Counted from the stretch's first letter, positions 1 to 10,408 are shown. The stretch: 51,807 nt of DNA from Geomicrobium sp. JCM 19039 (GCF_000698145.1 NZ_BAXB01000009.1:1-51807), one strand, 5' to 3'. Translations and numbers: made by a program. Notes: generated by a model not told the origin, from the sequence alone.

Positions 1-378
1 TGGTGAATTCAGCGTGGTCGAAACCGGGAATGGAATTTACACATAAATCTGGACTTGACTCTTTCTTTAGCGATTTTAGCACTCATTTCGTAAAACTTGC
101 GCGCAGTTTGTTCCAACTGGAGCGCAGATGGGACTAAACTTAACACCTTACGACCGATCGGCCCGCTGGGGCCGAACCGAAACCGGTCTCGATTCGGCGA
201 GACTCGCGCCGACAGAATTATCGGTTTTCAAATTAGGGTTCTGGGCAGGGAGTGCGATTCAATCTTCGTGGCGTTGCGCGGACGAATGTGAACATGGCTT
301 TGGAACTAGATTGCCGTTTATTCTCGTTAAAGTGCTGAATCTAATTCCATTAACGGATGTTTGGAAGTAGATGCCGAT

Positions 379-435
379 CGATTGGAATCAGAAAGAGGCT
401 AAACGGGCACATATGAGTGAATCTGATTCCAATCG
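379..435. repeat. 14-bp perfect inverted repeat with 29-nt loop
   Basis: The left arm CGATTGGAATCAGA (379-392) is exactly complementary to the right arm TCTGATTCCAATCG (422-435). A related third copy, TGAATCTAATTCCATTAACGG (336-356), resembles TGAATCTGATTCCAATCGG at 418-436. There is no T-run after the hairpin, so it does not look like a terminator. Confidence 0.7.
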
Positions 436-492
436 GTGATCTTTGGAACCTGTTCTCCCGCCCCAGCTTCAAAAACCGTGCAACTCAGAAAG

Positions 493-649
493 AAATCTTA
501 CCATAGGAACTCCTATGGTAAGATTTCTCTTCTTTTTCGCACCCAGGTGTTGCAAATCCTACCATAAAAACGGCAAATCATACCATAGAACGAACAATGG
601 TGTGATTTTAGCTAAATCAACTCCCGAAATAGAAAAAATCTTACCATAG
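493..649. repeat. Phased array of six copies of AAATCNNACCATNG
   Basis: Copies start at 493 (+), 513 (-), 554 (+), 575 (+), 595 (-) and 636 (+). The start-to-start distances are 20, 41, 21, 20 and 41 bp, i.e. one or two multiples of about 20.5 bp, which places all copies on one face of the helix. The first two form a perfect palindrome with 18-bp arms (491-508 and 511-528) around a 2-bp centre. A degenerate seventh copy may sit at 614 (AAATCAACTCC). This looks like a protein-binding array (iteron-like or transposon-end-like); the binding protein is unknown. Confidence 0.75.
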
Positions 650-824
650 CCAGAAGCCACCCCGAGGTTTGCTACGTAAAACGCCAAGTCTCTAAAACCG
701 TAGCACTGTCTACACTGCTCGTTCTCATAGCCCTCATCGTTAGACCGAGGAGGCCTCGGCGACCTTGAAAACACGGAGGTCGTCTTATGCCACCGAGGTT
801 ACACTGATCGTCTGGACTGCATAG

Positions 825-878
825 AAAAAGGAGCTGTGCCGAAGGTCTATGCTAAGACCTAACTGTACAGCCCCCTTT
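825..878 (-). terminator. Hairpin terminator of the 883-1250 gene
   Basis: Downstream of the minus-strand stop codon the RNA can fold an outer GGGGGCTGT/ACAGCTCC helix around an inner AGGTCT/AGACCT helix, followed on the minus strand by CTTTTTC. It is shaped like an intrinsic terminator. Confidence 0.6.
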
Positions 879-882
879 ACGA

Positions 883-1250
883 TTACTTCACCGTTTGCGA
901 TTTCCCGCCATCAAACGTAAGATCAAGTGTAAATTCTTTTACTTCTTTTTCGGATAACTGAAGTTTGTCCAAAACCTTTAATTTCATTTGCTCATCTTGA
1001 AGATCTTGGGTGAGTCCTAAACTGAATATAAACGATTCAATTTCAGGTTTCGCTTCTTCACCGCTAAGCTCCTGGTCATTCATTTGATACTCGTAGGTTT
1101 CATCAAACAAATGGTATGTTATTCCATACGATTCTTCTGCATGTACAACCAGCTCAAAATCGGTAATGCTTGGACTGGCGTAGCAATTGACGATACAAAC
1201 CCGCTGAACAAGATTAGAATGAGGAGCAAGATGATGATGACTTTCTTCAC
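883..1250 (-). CDS. Small exported or membrane-anchored hypothetical protein (frameshifted)
   Basis: The minus-strand GTG at 1250 has a strong AAAGGAGGG site just upstream and begins MKKVIIILLLILILFSG, a signal peptide or single membrane anchor. That frame runs into a stop, while the adjacent frame continues through ITDFELVVHAEESYG to a 75-residue acidic tail ending at 883. Restoring one base near 1200 (in the GGG run) gives one protein of about 122 residues. A Cys follows the hydrophobic stretch, but the residues before it do not form a good lipobox. I do not recognise the family. It is divergent from polA. Confidence 0.6.
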
Positions 1251-1381
1251 AGAATTCCCTCCTTTGTGTACGTGTTTCATATTTTTTACCAATGGATGAA
1301 TGACTATACTACTGAAAGAGAAACGCTAAGCGAGATATGATAAAATATGAACAGCAATAGAGAACGGAAAGGGGTCTTCCA

Positions 1382-4017
1382 TTGGAGAAACTTGTACTTA
1401 TAGACGGAAATAGTATTGCCTATCGAGCATTTTTTGCATTGCCACTCCTGACAAATGATAAAGGGGTGTACACAAATGCGGTGTACGGATTTACGAACAT
1501 GCTTATGAAAATTCTTGAAGAGCAAAAACCGACACACATTCTGATTGCTTTTGATGCTGGGAAAACGACGTTTCGTCACAAACAATATGAAGCGTATAAA
1601 AGTGATCGACAAAAGACACCACCAGAGCTGTCAGAACAGATGCCGATCATTCGTGAGGTGCTAGAATCATTAAGCATTCCATCGGTTCAAGTTGAACTAT
1701 ATGAAGCGGATGATATTATCGGAACGCTTTCTAAGCGTGCCGAAGAACATGGACAAGACGTGCGTGTGTTTACAGGTGACAAAGATTTATTGCAACTCGT
1801 AAGCGAGCGTACTCACGTCGCCATTACAAAAAAAGGAATTACGAATGTTGATTGGTATGATGAAGCGGCAATGAAGGAGACGTACGGCATCCCAGCTACA
1901 CACATTCCTGACATGAAAGGACTTGCAGGTGACTCGTCCGACAACATTCCAGGGATCCCTAAAGTTGGAGAGAAGACGGCGCTCAAGCTACTAAAAGAGT
2001 TTGGCGATATTACTGAGGTACTGGACCATGCAGATGATGTGTCGGGTCCTAAATTGCAGGAACGATTAAAAGAGTTCCGGGATCAAGCGCTTATGAGTAG
2101 AGAGCTGGCGGTCATTGACCGTGATTCCCCTGTTGATATGAGCATCGAGGCATTGGCGTATTCAGGCTTTGATTCGTCGGCTGTGCGGAAACTATTTAAG
2201 GAGTATGGCTTTAACTCCTTAATGAAGCATCTCGACAACGACGATGATAACTCAGAAGAAGCCAGCGCTGAATTGGACGATTTTACATTTCAACATGAAG
2301 ACGAAGTGACGAGTCAAATGCTCGTCTCACCAGCTGCACTCATTATTGAAGACCCTGTGGAAAATTATCATCATGCGGACCTATGGGGGATGGCAATTGT
2401 AAATGAACAAGGTTCGTTCACCGTGCCGATAGAAGCGGCGCTCGCGTCGGATGATTTTAAAGGCTGGCTCGCTGACAGCACGAAAAAGAAGTATCTGTTT
2501 GACGCAAAAAAATCTACGGTAGCACTAGGTTGGCGAGACATTGCACTTCAAGGGGTTGAGTTTGATGCGCTCATTGCTTCTTACTTAATTGACCCGTCAT
2601 TATCTAGTCACGATCTTGCCGACATTTCTGAACGAAGAGGACAACATACCGTGCTTACGGACGAGGAAGTGTATGGCAAAGGTGCGAAGCAAAAGAAGCC
2701 AGAAAAAGATGCACTACTTGATCATATTGCAAGAAAAGCAGCGACGCTTTGGAAACTCGTTCCGATGCTTTCAACAGAACTCGAACAGAACGATCAAAAA
2801 GACCTTTTTGAGACGTTAGAACTTCCTTTGTCCACAGTTTTAGCTGAAATGGAGCTGTTTGGGGTGTCTGTTGACCAAGAACAGTTGAGAGTGATGGGGA
2901 CAGAACTAGAAGAGCGTTTAACGACGTTAGAGAAGGACATTCACACACTTGCGGGCACAGAGTTTAATATCAACTCACCGAAACAGCTTGGACCGATTCT
3001 TTTTGAACGCTTGGAGCTTCCGGTCATTAAAAAGACGAAAACAGGCTATTCCACAGCGGCAGATGTATTGGAGAAGCTCGAGGACAAGCATGAGATCATT
3101 CCTAAGCTGTTGCTCTACCGTCAAGTGTCCAAATTGAAATCTACGTACGTAGAAGGGTTATTGAAAGTGATTCATGAAGATACAAACAAGATTCACACTC
3201 GGTTCAACCAAGCGCTCACGCAAACAGGCCGATTAAGTTCTGCGGATCCGAATTTGCAAAACATCCCGATTCGACTTGAGGAAGGACGAAAGATCCGAAA
3301 AGTATTCGTCCCTTCAAAAAAGGATTGGGTCATTCTAGCTGCTGACTATTCACAAATTGAGTTACGTGTGCTTGCACATATGTCTGGTGATGAGAAGTTG
3401 ATGCAGGCTTTTCATGAAGGAGAAGACGTGCATACAAAAACAGCTATGGATGTTTTTGATGTGTTGAAGTCTGAAGTGACGAGTGAAATGCGAAGAAACG
3501 CAAAAGCGGTCAACTTCGGGATTGTATATGGAATCAGCGACTACGGCTGTCTCAGAACTTAGGGATTACGAGAAAAGAAGCACAGTCTTTCATCGATAAA
3601 TACTTTGAAACGTACCCGAAAGTGAAACAGTATATGGATGACTCGATTTCACATGCAAAAGATGAAGGGTATGTGACGACGTTATTAAAGCGTAGACGGT
3701 ATTTGCCAGACATAAACAACCGGAACTTTAATTTGCGCGGATTCGCAGAAAGAACGGCGATGAACACACCGATCCAAGGCACTGCAGCTGACATCATTAA
3801 AAAAGCGATGGTTGACGTGGCGAATGCATTGACAGAACGAAATTATGAGAGCCGCTTGTTACTGCAAGTGCACGATGAACTCATTTTTGAAGTACCGAAG
3901 AATGAACTGGCGGATCTTGAACAACTGGTTACGCAGTTAATGAGTGAAACTCTTGCGCTGGATGTTGAACTCGTCGTAGATGTCGAGCATGGAAACACTT
4001 GGTATGAAGCAAAATAA
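1382..4017 (+). CDS. polA: DNA polymerase I (one frameshift)
   Basis: Family A polymerase for Okazaki-fragment processing and repair synthesis. The start is TTG at 1382 after GGAAAGGGG. The N-terminal 5'-nuclease domain covers about residues 1-290 (LIDGNSIAYRAFFALP; GLAGDSSDNIPG). The middle exonuclease-like domain lacks the acidic catalytic motifs, as is usual in Bacillus enzymes. Polymerase motif A DYSQIEL is at about 655, the O-helix RRNAKAVNFGIVYG at about 703-716 and motif C VHDE at about 830. As read, the frame stops at 3562; one missing base near 3551 (GGC-TG before TCTCAGAACTTAGG) joins it to the remaining 3' coding sequence and gives 878 residues, close to the 880 of B. subtilis PolA. 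A real truncation would remove part of the polymerase domain, so a sequence error is much likelier. Confidence 0.95.
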
Positions 4018-4029
4018 GGAGCTAGACGT

Positions 4030-4849
4030 ATGCCGGAACTTCCTGAAGTAGAAACAGTCAAACGAACACTCATGAGCTCGTCGAAGGAAAAGAGATTGTA
4101 GAAGCCCAAGTCGGATGGCCAAAATTGATTAAGCGTCCAGATGATGTTGAACATTTTAAAATGCTCGTTCGTGGCCAGCGTATGGAAACGATAAAACGAA
4201 AAGGAAAGTTTCTGATCTTTCATCTGAGTGATTACACCCTCGTTTCTCATTTGCGTATGGAAGGAAAGTACTCTCTTGTGACGACGAATGAGCCGGATAA
4301 GCATACACATGTACGGTTTCTTTTTACCGATGGTACGACGCTTGAGTACCAAGATGTGAGGAAATTTGGTACGATGCATCTGTTTGATAAAGGTGATGAG
4401 CTTATTCATGCACCGTTGAACAAGCTAGGCCCAGAGCCCATTCTTCCTGATTTCACAGCCGAGTACCTTCTCGGTAAAATAAAAACAACGTCTCGGTCCA
4501 TTAAAGCGGTGCTTCTCGACCAGTCCATCACCGCAGGTCTTGGTAATATCTACGTGGACGAGGCGTTGTTTCGAGCTCGGATCCATCCTGGGAAGATCGC
4601 GTCTCAGCTCGATGCAGAAGAAGCAGCCCGAATTGTTATCTACGCAAAAGAGACGCTAGAAGATGCCATTCGTGCGGGCGGCTCTTCCATTCGTTCTTAC
4701 TTGAATGGCAATGGGGATATGGGTATTTTCAACAACAATTGTTTGTTTATGGTCGCAAAGGCGCACCGTGTAAAGTATGCTCCGCCCCGATCGAAAAAAA
4801 TGTAACAGCGGGCAGAGGCACACATTTTTGCAGTCACTGTCAGCGGTAA
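4030..4849 (+). CDS. mutM: Formamidopyrimidine-DNA glycosylase, Fpg/MutM (two frameshifts)
   Basis: Bifunctional glycosylase/AP lyase that removes 8-oxoguanine from DNA. ATG 4030 opens with MPELPEVETVKRTL, which includes the catalytic Pro at position 2 and Glu at 3. The frame breaks near 4075 (LVEGKEIVEAQVGWPK continues in another frame) and again near 4727 (FQQQLFVYGRKGAPC follows in another frame). The C-terminal zinc finger CKVC...CSHC is readable, ending at TAA 4849. With two restored bases the product is 273 residues, normal for the family. It starts 12 bases after polA, in the usual polA-mutM operon. Confidence 0.93.
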
Positions 4850-4933
4850 CGAAAAGTACCTCCTCAATACGTACGTCGGATAAGTCTAAAACATAGGCTA
4901 TTGTGAGTACGTAGTTTGAGGGGGCTGACTCGT

Positions 4934-5592
4934 TTGGATTCCTTTGTTGCAATACTTATATTGCGTTTGCCGTAAGTGTAGATGGTTTTGGTGTTGGGAT
5001 GACGTATGGATTAAGAAAACTGCGAATTTCAATGATCCCGATATTGCTCATTGGTTTGTGCTCGTTCTCCGCAGTATTAGTATCTGGGATGGTAGCCAAC
5101 GCCTTGTTTCAATATATACCGGTTGCGTTTGGTGATTACATTGGCGGGAGCATTATCATTCTCATCGGGGTGTACGCTATTATCCAAGCCGCACACCACT
5201 CTAACGAAGCAGGAACAGTACCATCTGTGCAAATCAAACCTCAAGCAGATGAAAAAATGCTCAAGTGGGAGTTTAAAAAGCTCGGATTAGTGATTCAAAT
5301 TCTAAAAAAACCGACCGTTGCTGATATGGATAATTCCGGAAGTATTGGCGTGAAAGAATCCGTGCTTCTTGGAATTGCCTTGTCTTTAGATGCATTTGGC
5401 GCGGGATTTGGTGCCGCAATACTTGGTTATTCCATGATTTGGTTTGCTTTGTTAGTTTCGGTGATGTGTGTGTCATTTTTAATACTCGGAAAAAAAAGCG
5501 GCCGAAAACTGGCCAATGTAATGATGTTCGAAAAGCTCGCGTTTGTCCCAGGATTATTACTCATTTGTATTGGTCTCATTAACTTTATTTAA
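4934..5592 (+). CDS. ytaF: Sporulation membrane protein YtaF, MntP-like family (one frameshift)
   Basis: Polytopic membrane protein, about six helices, resembling B. subtilis YtaF, which lies at this locus between mutM and coaE. The likely start is TTG 4934 after GAGGGGG, giving MDSFVAILI. The conserved AFAVSVDGFGVGMTYGLRK lies in a frame reached by restoring one base near 4961. The second half repeats the motif as SLDAFGAGFGAA, a duplicated Asp-containing helix pair typical of the MntP/YtaF fold. The repaired length is about 219 residues. The transported substrate, if any, is not known. Confidence 0.85.
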
Positions 5593-5606
5593 GGAGCAAG
5601 GTACGT

Positions 5607-6203
5607 ATGATCATCGGTCTTACAGGTGGAATTGCCAGTGGAAAAAGTTTCGTTGCCGAACTATTACAGCGAAATGGCTTACCGATCATTGATGCCGACC
5701 AGATTGCCAGAAAAATCGTCGAGCCTGGAGAAAAGGCCCACGCTCTGATCAAGGATCGGTTTGGTAACGGCGTATTTCACGATGACGACACTCTCCACCG
5801 CAGAAAACTCGGGGCGATTATTTTTAACGATGAAAAAGAGCGCCAAGCGTTAAACGACATTATGCACCCGCTCATTCAGGAAGAGTCAACGCGGAAACAA
5901 AGATATTACGAAGAAAAAGGTCATCAGACGATCGTGTATGATATTCCTTTACTTGTAGAAAATAATCGCATGGACAGCGTCGACCAAGTACTTCTCGTAT
6001 TTGTGGACGAAAAGACGCAATTGCAGAGGCTGATGGAGCGTGACAACAGTAGCGAGGAAGAAGCAAAGTCCAGAATGGCTTCGCAGATCCCTCTAGATGA
6101 GAAAAGAAAATTTGCAGATGAAATTGTTGATAATTCAGGATCTAGACTTGACAGTGAAAAACAAGTAGAGAAGATTCTAAAAAAATGGAATGTGCGTTCT
6201 TAA
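5607..6203 (+). CDS. coaE: Dephospho-CoA kinase
   Basis: Catalyses the last step of coenzyme A synthesis, ATP-dependent 3'-phosphorylation of dephospho-CoA. The P-loop GGIASGKS lies at residues 7-14, followed by the CoaE signature DADQIARKIVEPG and the lid region QRLMERD. The 198-residue length is normal and the frame is intact. ATG 5607 has AAGGAGCAAGG upstream, 14 bases after ytaF, and is likely co-transcribed with it. Confidence 0.96.
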   Translation: MIIGLTGGIASGKSFVAELLQRNGLPIIDADQIARKIVEPGEKAHALIKDRFGNGVFHDDDTLHRRKLGAIIFNDEKERQALNDIMHPLIQEESTRKQRYYEEKGHQTIVYDIPLLVENNRMDSVDQVLLVFVDEKTQLQRLMERDNSSEEEAKSRMASQIPLDEKRKFADEIVDNSGSRLDSEKQVEKILKKWNVRS

Positions 6204-6241
6204 TGTACAAATAGAAGAAAAACATCGTACAAGTATATGTT

Positions 6242-6287
6242 ATATGATATACTAATTGGCGAATGAAGAATAATTAGTATATCATAT
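6242..6287. promoter_or_regulatory. CcpN-like operator pair upstream of gapB
   Basis: A perfect inverted repeat has 16-bp arms (6242-6257 and 6272-6287) and a 14-bp spacer. Each arm contains TATGATATACT (6243-6253 on plus, 6276-6286 on minus), which fits the CcpN consensus TRTGHYATAYW as I recall it from B. subtilis. A third copy with one mismatch overlaps at 6236-6246. A TATACT -10-like box lies inside the left arm. In B. subtilis CcpN represses gapB when glucose is present; the same role is inferred here. Confidence 0.65.
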
Positions 6288-6301
6288 TAGGGGGCACCGA
6301 G

Positions 6302-7330
6302 ATGAAAGCAAAAGTTGCGATCAATGGATTTGGAAGAATAGGCAGAATGGCGTTTAGACGCGCCTTTTTTGAAGATGATATTGAAATCGTTGCAGTGAAC
6401 GCAACGCATTCTCCAAAAACCCTCGCACATTTGTTACAACATGATAGTACACATGGGAAATTTAGTGCTCAGATTGATACAACTGATGATGCGTTTATTG
6501 TAGATGGTAAAGAAATTCGACTCATTCAAAACCGCAATCCATTGGAACTGCCATGGGAAGAGCTTGGCGTGGATGTCGTTATTGAAGCAACGGGCAAGTT
6601 TGTTACGGGTGAAACCGCAGGCATGCACATTCAAGCTGGTGCAAAGAAGGTGGTCATTACAGCTCCAGCTAAAGATGAAGATGTGACTGTCGTTATGGGT
6701 GTAAACGAAGAGGATTATGACCATGAACATCATCACGTCATTTCCAATGCGTCGTGTACAACGAACTGCTTAGCACCTGTCGTGAAAACACTTGATGACG
6801 TGTTTGGTGTGGAAAGTGGCATGATGACAACGGTTCATGCGTATACAAATGACCAAAAGAACATTGATAACCCACATAAAGACTTGCGCAGAGCGAGAAG
6901 CTGTGGACAGTCGATCATTCCTACTACAACAGGGGCAGCAAAAGCGATCTCACTCGTTTTACCTCATTTAGAAGGGAAGCTGAACGGGATGTCACTGCGC
7001 GTACCAACGCCTAACGTTTCGCTCGTTGACTTGGTATGCGACTTGCAAAGTGATGTGAGCGCAGAAGAAGTGAATGAAGCATTTCGATCTGCAGAAGAAA
7101 AAGAAATGCAAGGCATTCTCGGTGTTTGTGACGACCCTCTCGTCTCCATTGATTTTAACGGAGATGATCGATCATCGATTATAGATAGCATGTCGACAAT
7201 GGTCATGAACAAGCGTCAAGTAAAAGTGTTTGCATGGTATGATAACGAATGGGGCTATGCATGCCGTGTCGTAGACCTCGTCAAGTTAATTGGTAAGAAG
7301 ATTAATGAAACGACAGCTATTAAAGGTTAA
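6302..7330 (+). CDS. gapB: Glyceraldehyde-3-phosphate dehydrogenase, gluconeogenic GapB type
   Basis: Interconverts glyceraldehyde 3-phosphate and 1,3-bisphosphoglycerate; the GapB isoform works in gluconeogenesis and prefers NADP. The Rossmann motif GFGRIGR is at residues 9-15, the catalytic Cys152 lies in SNASCTTNC, and the conserved WYDNEWGY is near the C terminus. The position after the second beta strand reads VNATH instead of the Asp-containing NAD-type sequence, which supports NADP use. The 342-residue length is normal. ATG 6302 follows AGGGGGCACCGAG. The gene is monocistronic, with its own operator and terminator. speD, which follows gapB in B. subtilis, is absent. Confidence 0.93.
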   Translation: MKAKVAINGFGRIGRMAFRRAFFEDDIEIVAVNATHSPKTLAHLLQHDSTHGKFSAQIDTTDDAFIVDGKEIRLIQNRNPLELPWEELGVDVVIEATGKFVTGETAGMHIQAGAKKVVITAPAKDEDVTVVMGVNEEDYDHEHHHVISNASCTTNCLAPVVKTLDDVFGVESGMMTTVHAYTNDQKNIDNPHKDLRRARSCGQSIIPTTTGAAKAISLVLPHLEGKLNGMSLRVPTPNVSLVDLVCDLQSDVSAEEVNEAFRSAEEKEMQGILGVCDDPLVSIDFNGDDRSSIIDSMSTMVMNKRQVKVFAWYDNEWGYACRVVDLVKLIGKKINETTAIKG

Positions 7331-7340
7331 CATTAAGGCG

Positions 7341-7372
7341 AATGAAGACGTTACGTTTTCATTGTGTTTTTT
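7341..7372 (+). terminator. Terminator after gapB
   Basis: The stem AATGAAGACGT/ACGTTTTCATT has one G-U pair and a 1-base loop and is followed by GTGTTTTTTC, a typical intrinsic terminator. Confidence 0.75.
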
Positions 7373-7457
7373 CATGTTTTCTCGGAATGGAACAGCTGTT
7401 CAAGACATGGTATAGTATGAGTAGAATGCAAATTACAAAGAAATGGGGAGTGAATCA

Positions 7458-7931
7458 ATGATCTGCCCGGTATGTCACTCGAATGGTACACGAGTGCTTG
7501 ATTCAAGGCCGCATCATGAAGGCCGTTCAATCCGTCGCCGCAGAGAATGTGAGGAATGCTCCCATCGGTTTACGACATATGAAACGGTCGAAGAAACGCC
7601 AATGATCGTCGTGAAAAAAGACGGTAATCGTGAGGAATTTAGTCCGGATAAGATGCTTAGAGGGTTGATTCGCGCCTGCGAGAAGCGACCGGTTTCCATG
7701 GATACGCTTAAAGAGATTGTGCAAGAGACTGAAAAGCAATTGCGAAGCGATCCGGAGCTAGAAGTGCAAAGCGGCCGAGTGGGAGAATTAGTCATGGAAC
7801 AGCTGTCCGAAGTCGATGAGGTGGCATATGTCCGCTTTGCATCGGTGTATCGACAGTTTAAAGATATTAATGTGTTTATTGATGAACTGAAAGATCTTAT
7901 GAACCGCAGTGATGAAGGGGCCAAGAAGTGA
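7458..7931 (+). CDS. nrdR: Transcriptional repressor NrdR
   Basis: Zinc-ribbon/ATP-cone repressor of ribonucleotide reductase genes. The N-terminal zinc ribbon uses Cys3, Cys6, Cys31 and Cys34 (MICPVC...CEEC), followed by an ATP-cone domain ([33 protein letters not shown]). The start is ATG 7458, because NrdR proteins begin with MxCPxC and GGGGAG sits just upstream; the upstream in-frame ATG at 7443 would overlap that site. The product is 157 residues. dnaB follows within about 55 bases, as in B. subtilis. Confidence 0.96.
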   Translation: MICPVCHSNGTRVLDSRPHHEGRSIRRRRECEECSHRFTTYETVEETPMIVVKKDGNREEFSPDKMLRGLIRACEKRPVSMDTLKEIVQETEKQLRSDPELEVQSGRVGELVMEQLSEVDEVAYVRFASVYRQFKDINVFIDELKDLMNRSDEGAKK

Positions 7932-7985
7932 ACAATTCCGCTGAAGGGCCTTTTTGTGTGTAGAAAGAGAAAGCAGGTGTTGGTT

Positions 7986-9379
7986 TTGTCTTGGACATGG
8001 AGCGAAGTTCGGCCCGTTGATGGATATCGTGTGCGCATGATGGGACCGTTTTCGGAAATGGACCAAAAAGCACTCGTGCTGTTATACCAACCTTTAATTG
8101 GCGCTTTGGCCGTTAATGTCTATTTGACGTTATATTATCGGTTGGAAAGAGACACGTATATGTGTCAAGGAAGCACGCATCGTGAATTAATGGTTACTTT
8201 AGGCGAACAGATGCATTTGATTTTAGAAGCACGCAAAAAACTAGAAGCAATTGGGCTGCTAACGACGCTCATGCAACACCAAAACGACGGTGAAGACCGG
8301 ATGTTTGTTTATGATTTAAAGACACCGTTATCAGCAAAAGAATTTTTGGAGGATCCGCTGCTCGGTGTTTTCTTACAAAATCGCATTGGAAAAAATCGAT
8401 TTAAAGAAGTTCGAAGAAGATTTAGTACTTCAAAACTTACCGGTGAATGGGAAAATAAAACGGCGGCGTTTAATGATGTGTTCCAAGCGATAAAAGATTC
8501 TGAGCTTCAACAAGATCCTGTCGAAGAGCATGTGGATACAGCCACAAGTCGACAGACTGAACAGCCGGTCATTGCAGGAGAACCTTTGGATTCAGTGACG
8601 TTAAAGACATTCTTGCCTCCTTTCTTTTTACAAGAACAGTTGCTTACGAAAGAAGTGTTGGTCGTCGTACAACAACTGGCGTTTATCTACAAAATTGATG
8701 AAAAGACGATGAGCCGTTTTCTCGTCGAGGCAATGGTCGGTGACGACACGATTGATACAGAACGCTTACGCTTGAAAGTGAAGGATTGGTACCGGACGAC
8801 CCACGGACAAACCCCGCCAAAACTGGGGATGCGTACGAGTAAAGTGAGTCAAGATTCAAGTAAACAACCAGTAAGTGAAGATGATAAGATGGTGCAATAC
8901 TACGAGCGAATCTCTCCACTGGACCTTCTTACTAGTCTATCGGATGGTGCTTCTGTCTCCCCTGCAGATTTACGTTTAGCAGAGTCACTCGTTCATGATT
9001 ATCAATTTTCGCCAGGCGTAGCGAATACACTCATTGATTATGTGATGCGAACGAACGACAAAAAGCTTGACGCTGCTCTCGTGCAAAAGATTGCGGGTCA
9101 TTGGTCGAGAAAACGGATTAAAACTGTGGAAGAAGCGATGCGCCTTGCTAAACAAGAATACAAGAACCGTAAAGATGCAAAGCATAAACAAACCAATGCT
9201 CAAAAATCGGCTCCAAGAAAAGCACGCAATCAAGGTCAAACAGGCAGGATAAATTACCGAAGTGGTTGACAGAAGAGCCTAAGGAAACAAGCGAAGATAC
9301 AAAGAAAAAGAAAACGAAAGAAGATCGACAAGCATTTGAATCTTTATTGGAACAATATCAACGAGGAGGTGGGGAGTAA
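7986..9379 (+). CDS. dnaB: Replication initiation and membrane attachment protein DnaB (one frameshift)
   Basis: Firmicute DnaB, a helicase co-loader that acts with DnaD and DnaI at oriC and at restarting forks. The N terminus WSEVRPVDGYRVR and LYQPLIGALAVNVY match the DnaB winged-helix N domain, and the DnaB/DnaD-type C domain includes SPADLRLAESLVHDYQFSPG. I chose TTG 7986, with AGGTG 7-10 bases upstream. The frame stops at 9269; one lost base near 9248 (AGGAT for AGGGAT) extends it through KLPKWLTEEPKETS to TAA 9379, giving 464 residues with a lysine-rich tail. It ends 3 bases before dnaI. Confidence 0.93.
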
Positions 9380-9382
9380 ACA

Positions 9383-10322
9383 ATGGAACCGATTCGTGAT
9401 TCAATTAGAAAGTATATGAATGAGAGTGGCTGGAGTTCGAGGTTGAAACAAACGAGTGAACGGTTGTTTCAAGACGAGCGAATTGAGCAATGGTTACAAA
9501 CGCATCAGGATGAGTTAGAAGATGGAGCCATTCAGCAAGGACTTTCACAGCTATATGAATATAAAAGTTCAAGTATCGACTGTGATCGGTGTACGAGCTT
9601 GGATGGTTGCACAAACTTGATGCGAGGCCATCAACCTGAACTTTATGTTGAAAATGGTCAAATCCAAATGAGGTATTTACCATGCCCGAGTAAGAAAGCA
9701 CATGACGCGAGGCGAGTGCGAGAAGGACTTGTCAAAAGCATGTACGTATCCGAAGAATTCAAGAAGGCTTCTTTTAATGCGATTGATTGGATGAATCAGA
9801 TGATACAAGGGGAAAAGCGGTCATACAGTCGCTTCGGTTTGCTAATGAAACCCATCCAGGTGAGCAAGGTGAAGGCCTTTATTTGCACGGAATGTTTGGC
9901 GTCGGCAAAACGTATATTGCAGCGGCCATCCAGAACACGCTTGCCGAAAGAAACATCCAATCGATGCTCGTCTACGTTCCTGAGTTCTTTCGAGAAATGC
10001 GACAATCGGTTGCCGACGGAACCGTCACTGAGAAACTAGAAGCGGTCAAACGTGTACCTGTGTTGCTACTCGACGACCTAGGGGCAGAAACGATGTCAAG
10101 TTGGGTGCGTGATGATGTTTTAGGTGTGATCTTACAATACCGCATGACAGAAAAATTGCCGACGGTGTTTACGTCTAATTGGGATTATGATGAATTAGAA
10201 GATCACTTGAGCTTCTCCCAAAAAGGGGGGAAGAACGCTTGAAAGCCAAGCGGGTGATGGAACGAATTCGACCGCAAACAACAGAACTTTTTGTAGCGGG
10301 AAGAAATAGACGTCACACATAA
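9383..10322 (+). CDS. dnaI: Primosomal helicase loader DnaI (two frameshifts)
   Basis: AAA+ ATPase that loads the replicative helicase DnaC. The N-terminal part has a Cys/His cluster (CDRCTSLDGC). The Walker A motif GMFGVGKT, Walker B LLLDDLG and sensor TSNWDYDELEDHL follow in a second frame. The C terminus GEERLKAKRVMERIRP to GRNRRHT is in a third frame, ending at 10322. One base is missing near 9799 and the frame shifts again in the AAAAAGGGGGG run near 10225. The repaired length is 313 residues, against 311 in B. subtilis. It starts 3 bases after dnaB, in the conserved nrdR-dnaB-dnaI order. Confidence 0.93.
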
Positions 10323-10408
10323 ATGAGCAAAGATTGTCGCAGCAAAGAAACACACTATGTTACGATAGATGTTGAATAGAATTTGATTCGGGATTAGGAG
10401 GAGTCTTC

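Larger units (their letters stand above)
1..882. other. Non-coding, repeat-rich region upstream of a small minus-strand gene
   Basis: I see no credible gene here. The short open frames lack ribosome binding sites and overlap one another. In B. subtilis the DNA upstream of polA carries phoP-phoR, which are not visible. The stretch holds a long inverted repeat at 379-435, a cluster of a repeated 14-bp motif at 493-649, a short palindrome near 742-756 (CCGAGG arms) and a hairpin terminator near 825-878. The first 300 bases look more GC-rich than the rest. It could be a protein-binding or element-end region; its function is unknown. Confidence 0.6.

Noticed and set aside
97..370. Two overlapping frames at the left edge (64 and 80 codons)
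   Set aside because: No ribosome sites and skewed, arginine-rich translations; they overlap in different frames and look like chance readings of the GC-rich DNA.
3562..3625. Natural truncation of DNA polymerase I
   Set aside because: The remaining domain continues in another frame with only one base missing, and many other genes show the same kind of break.
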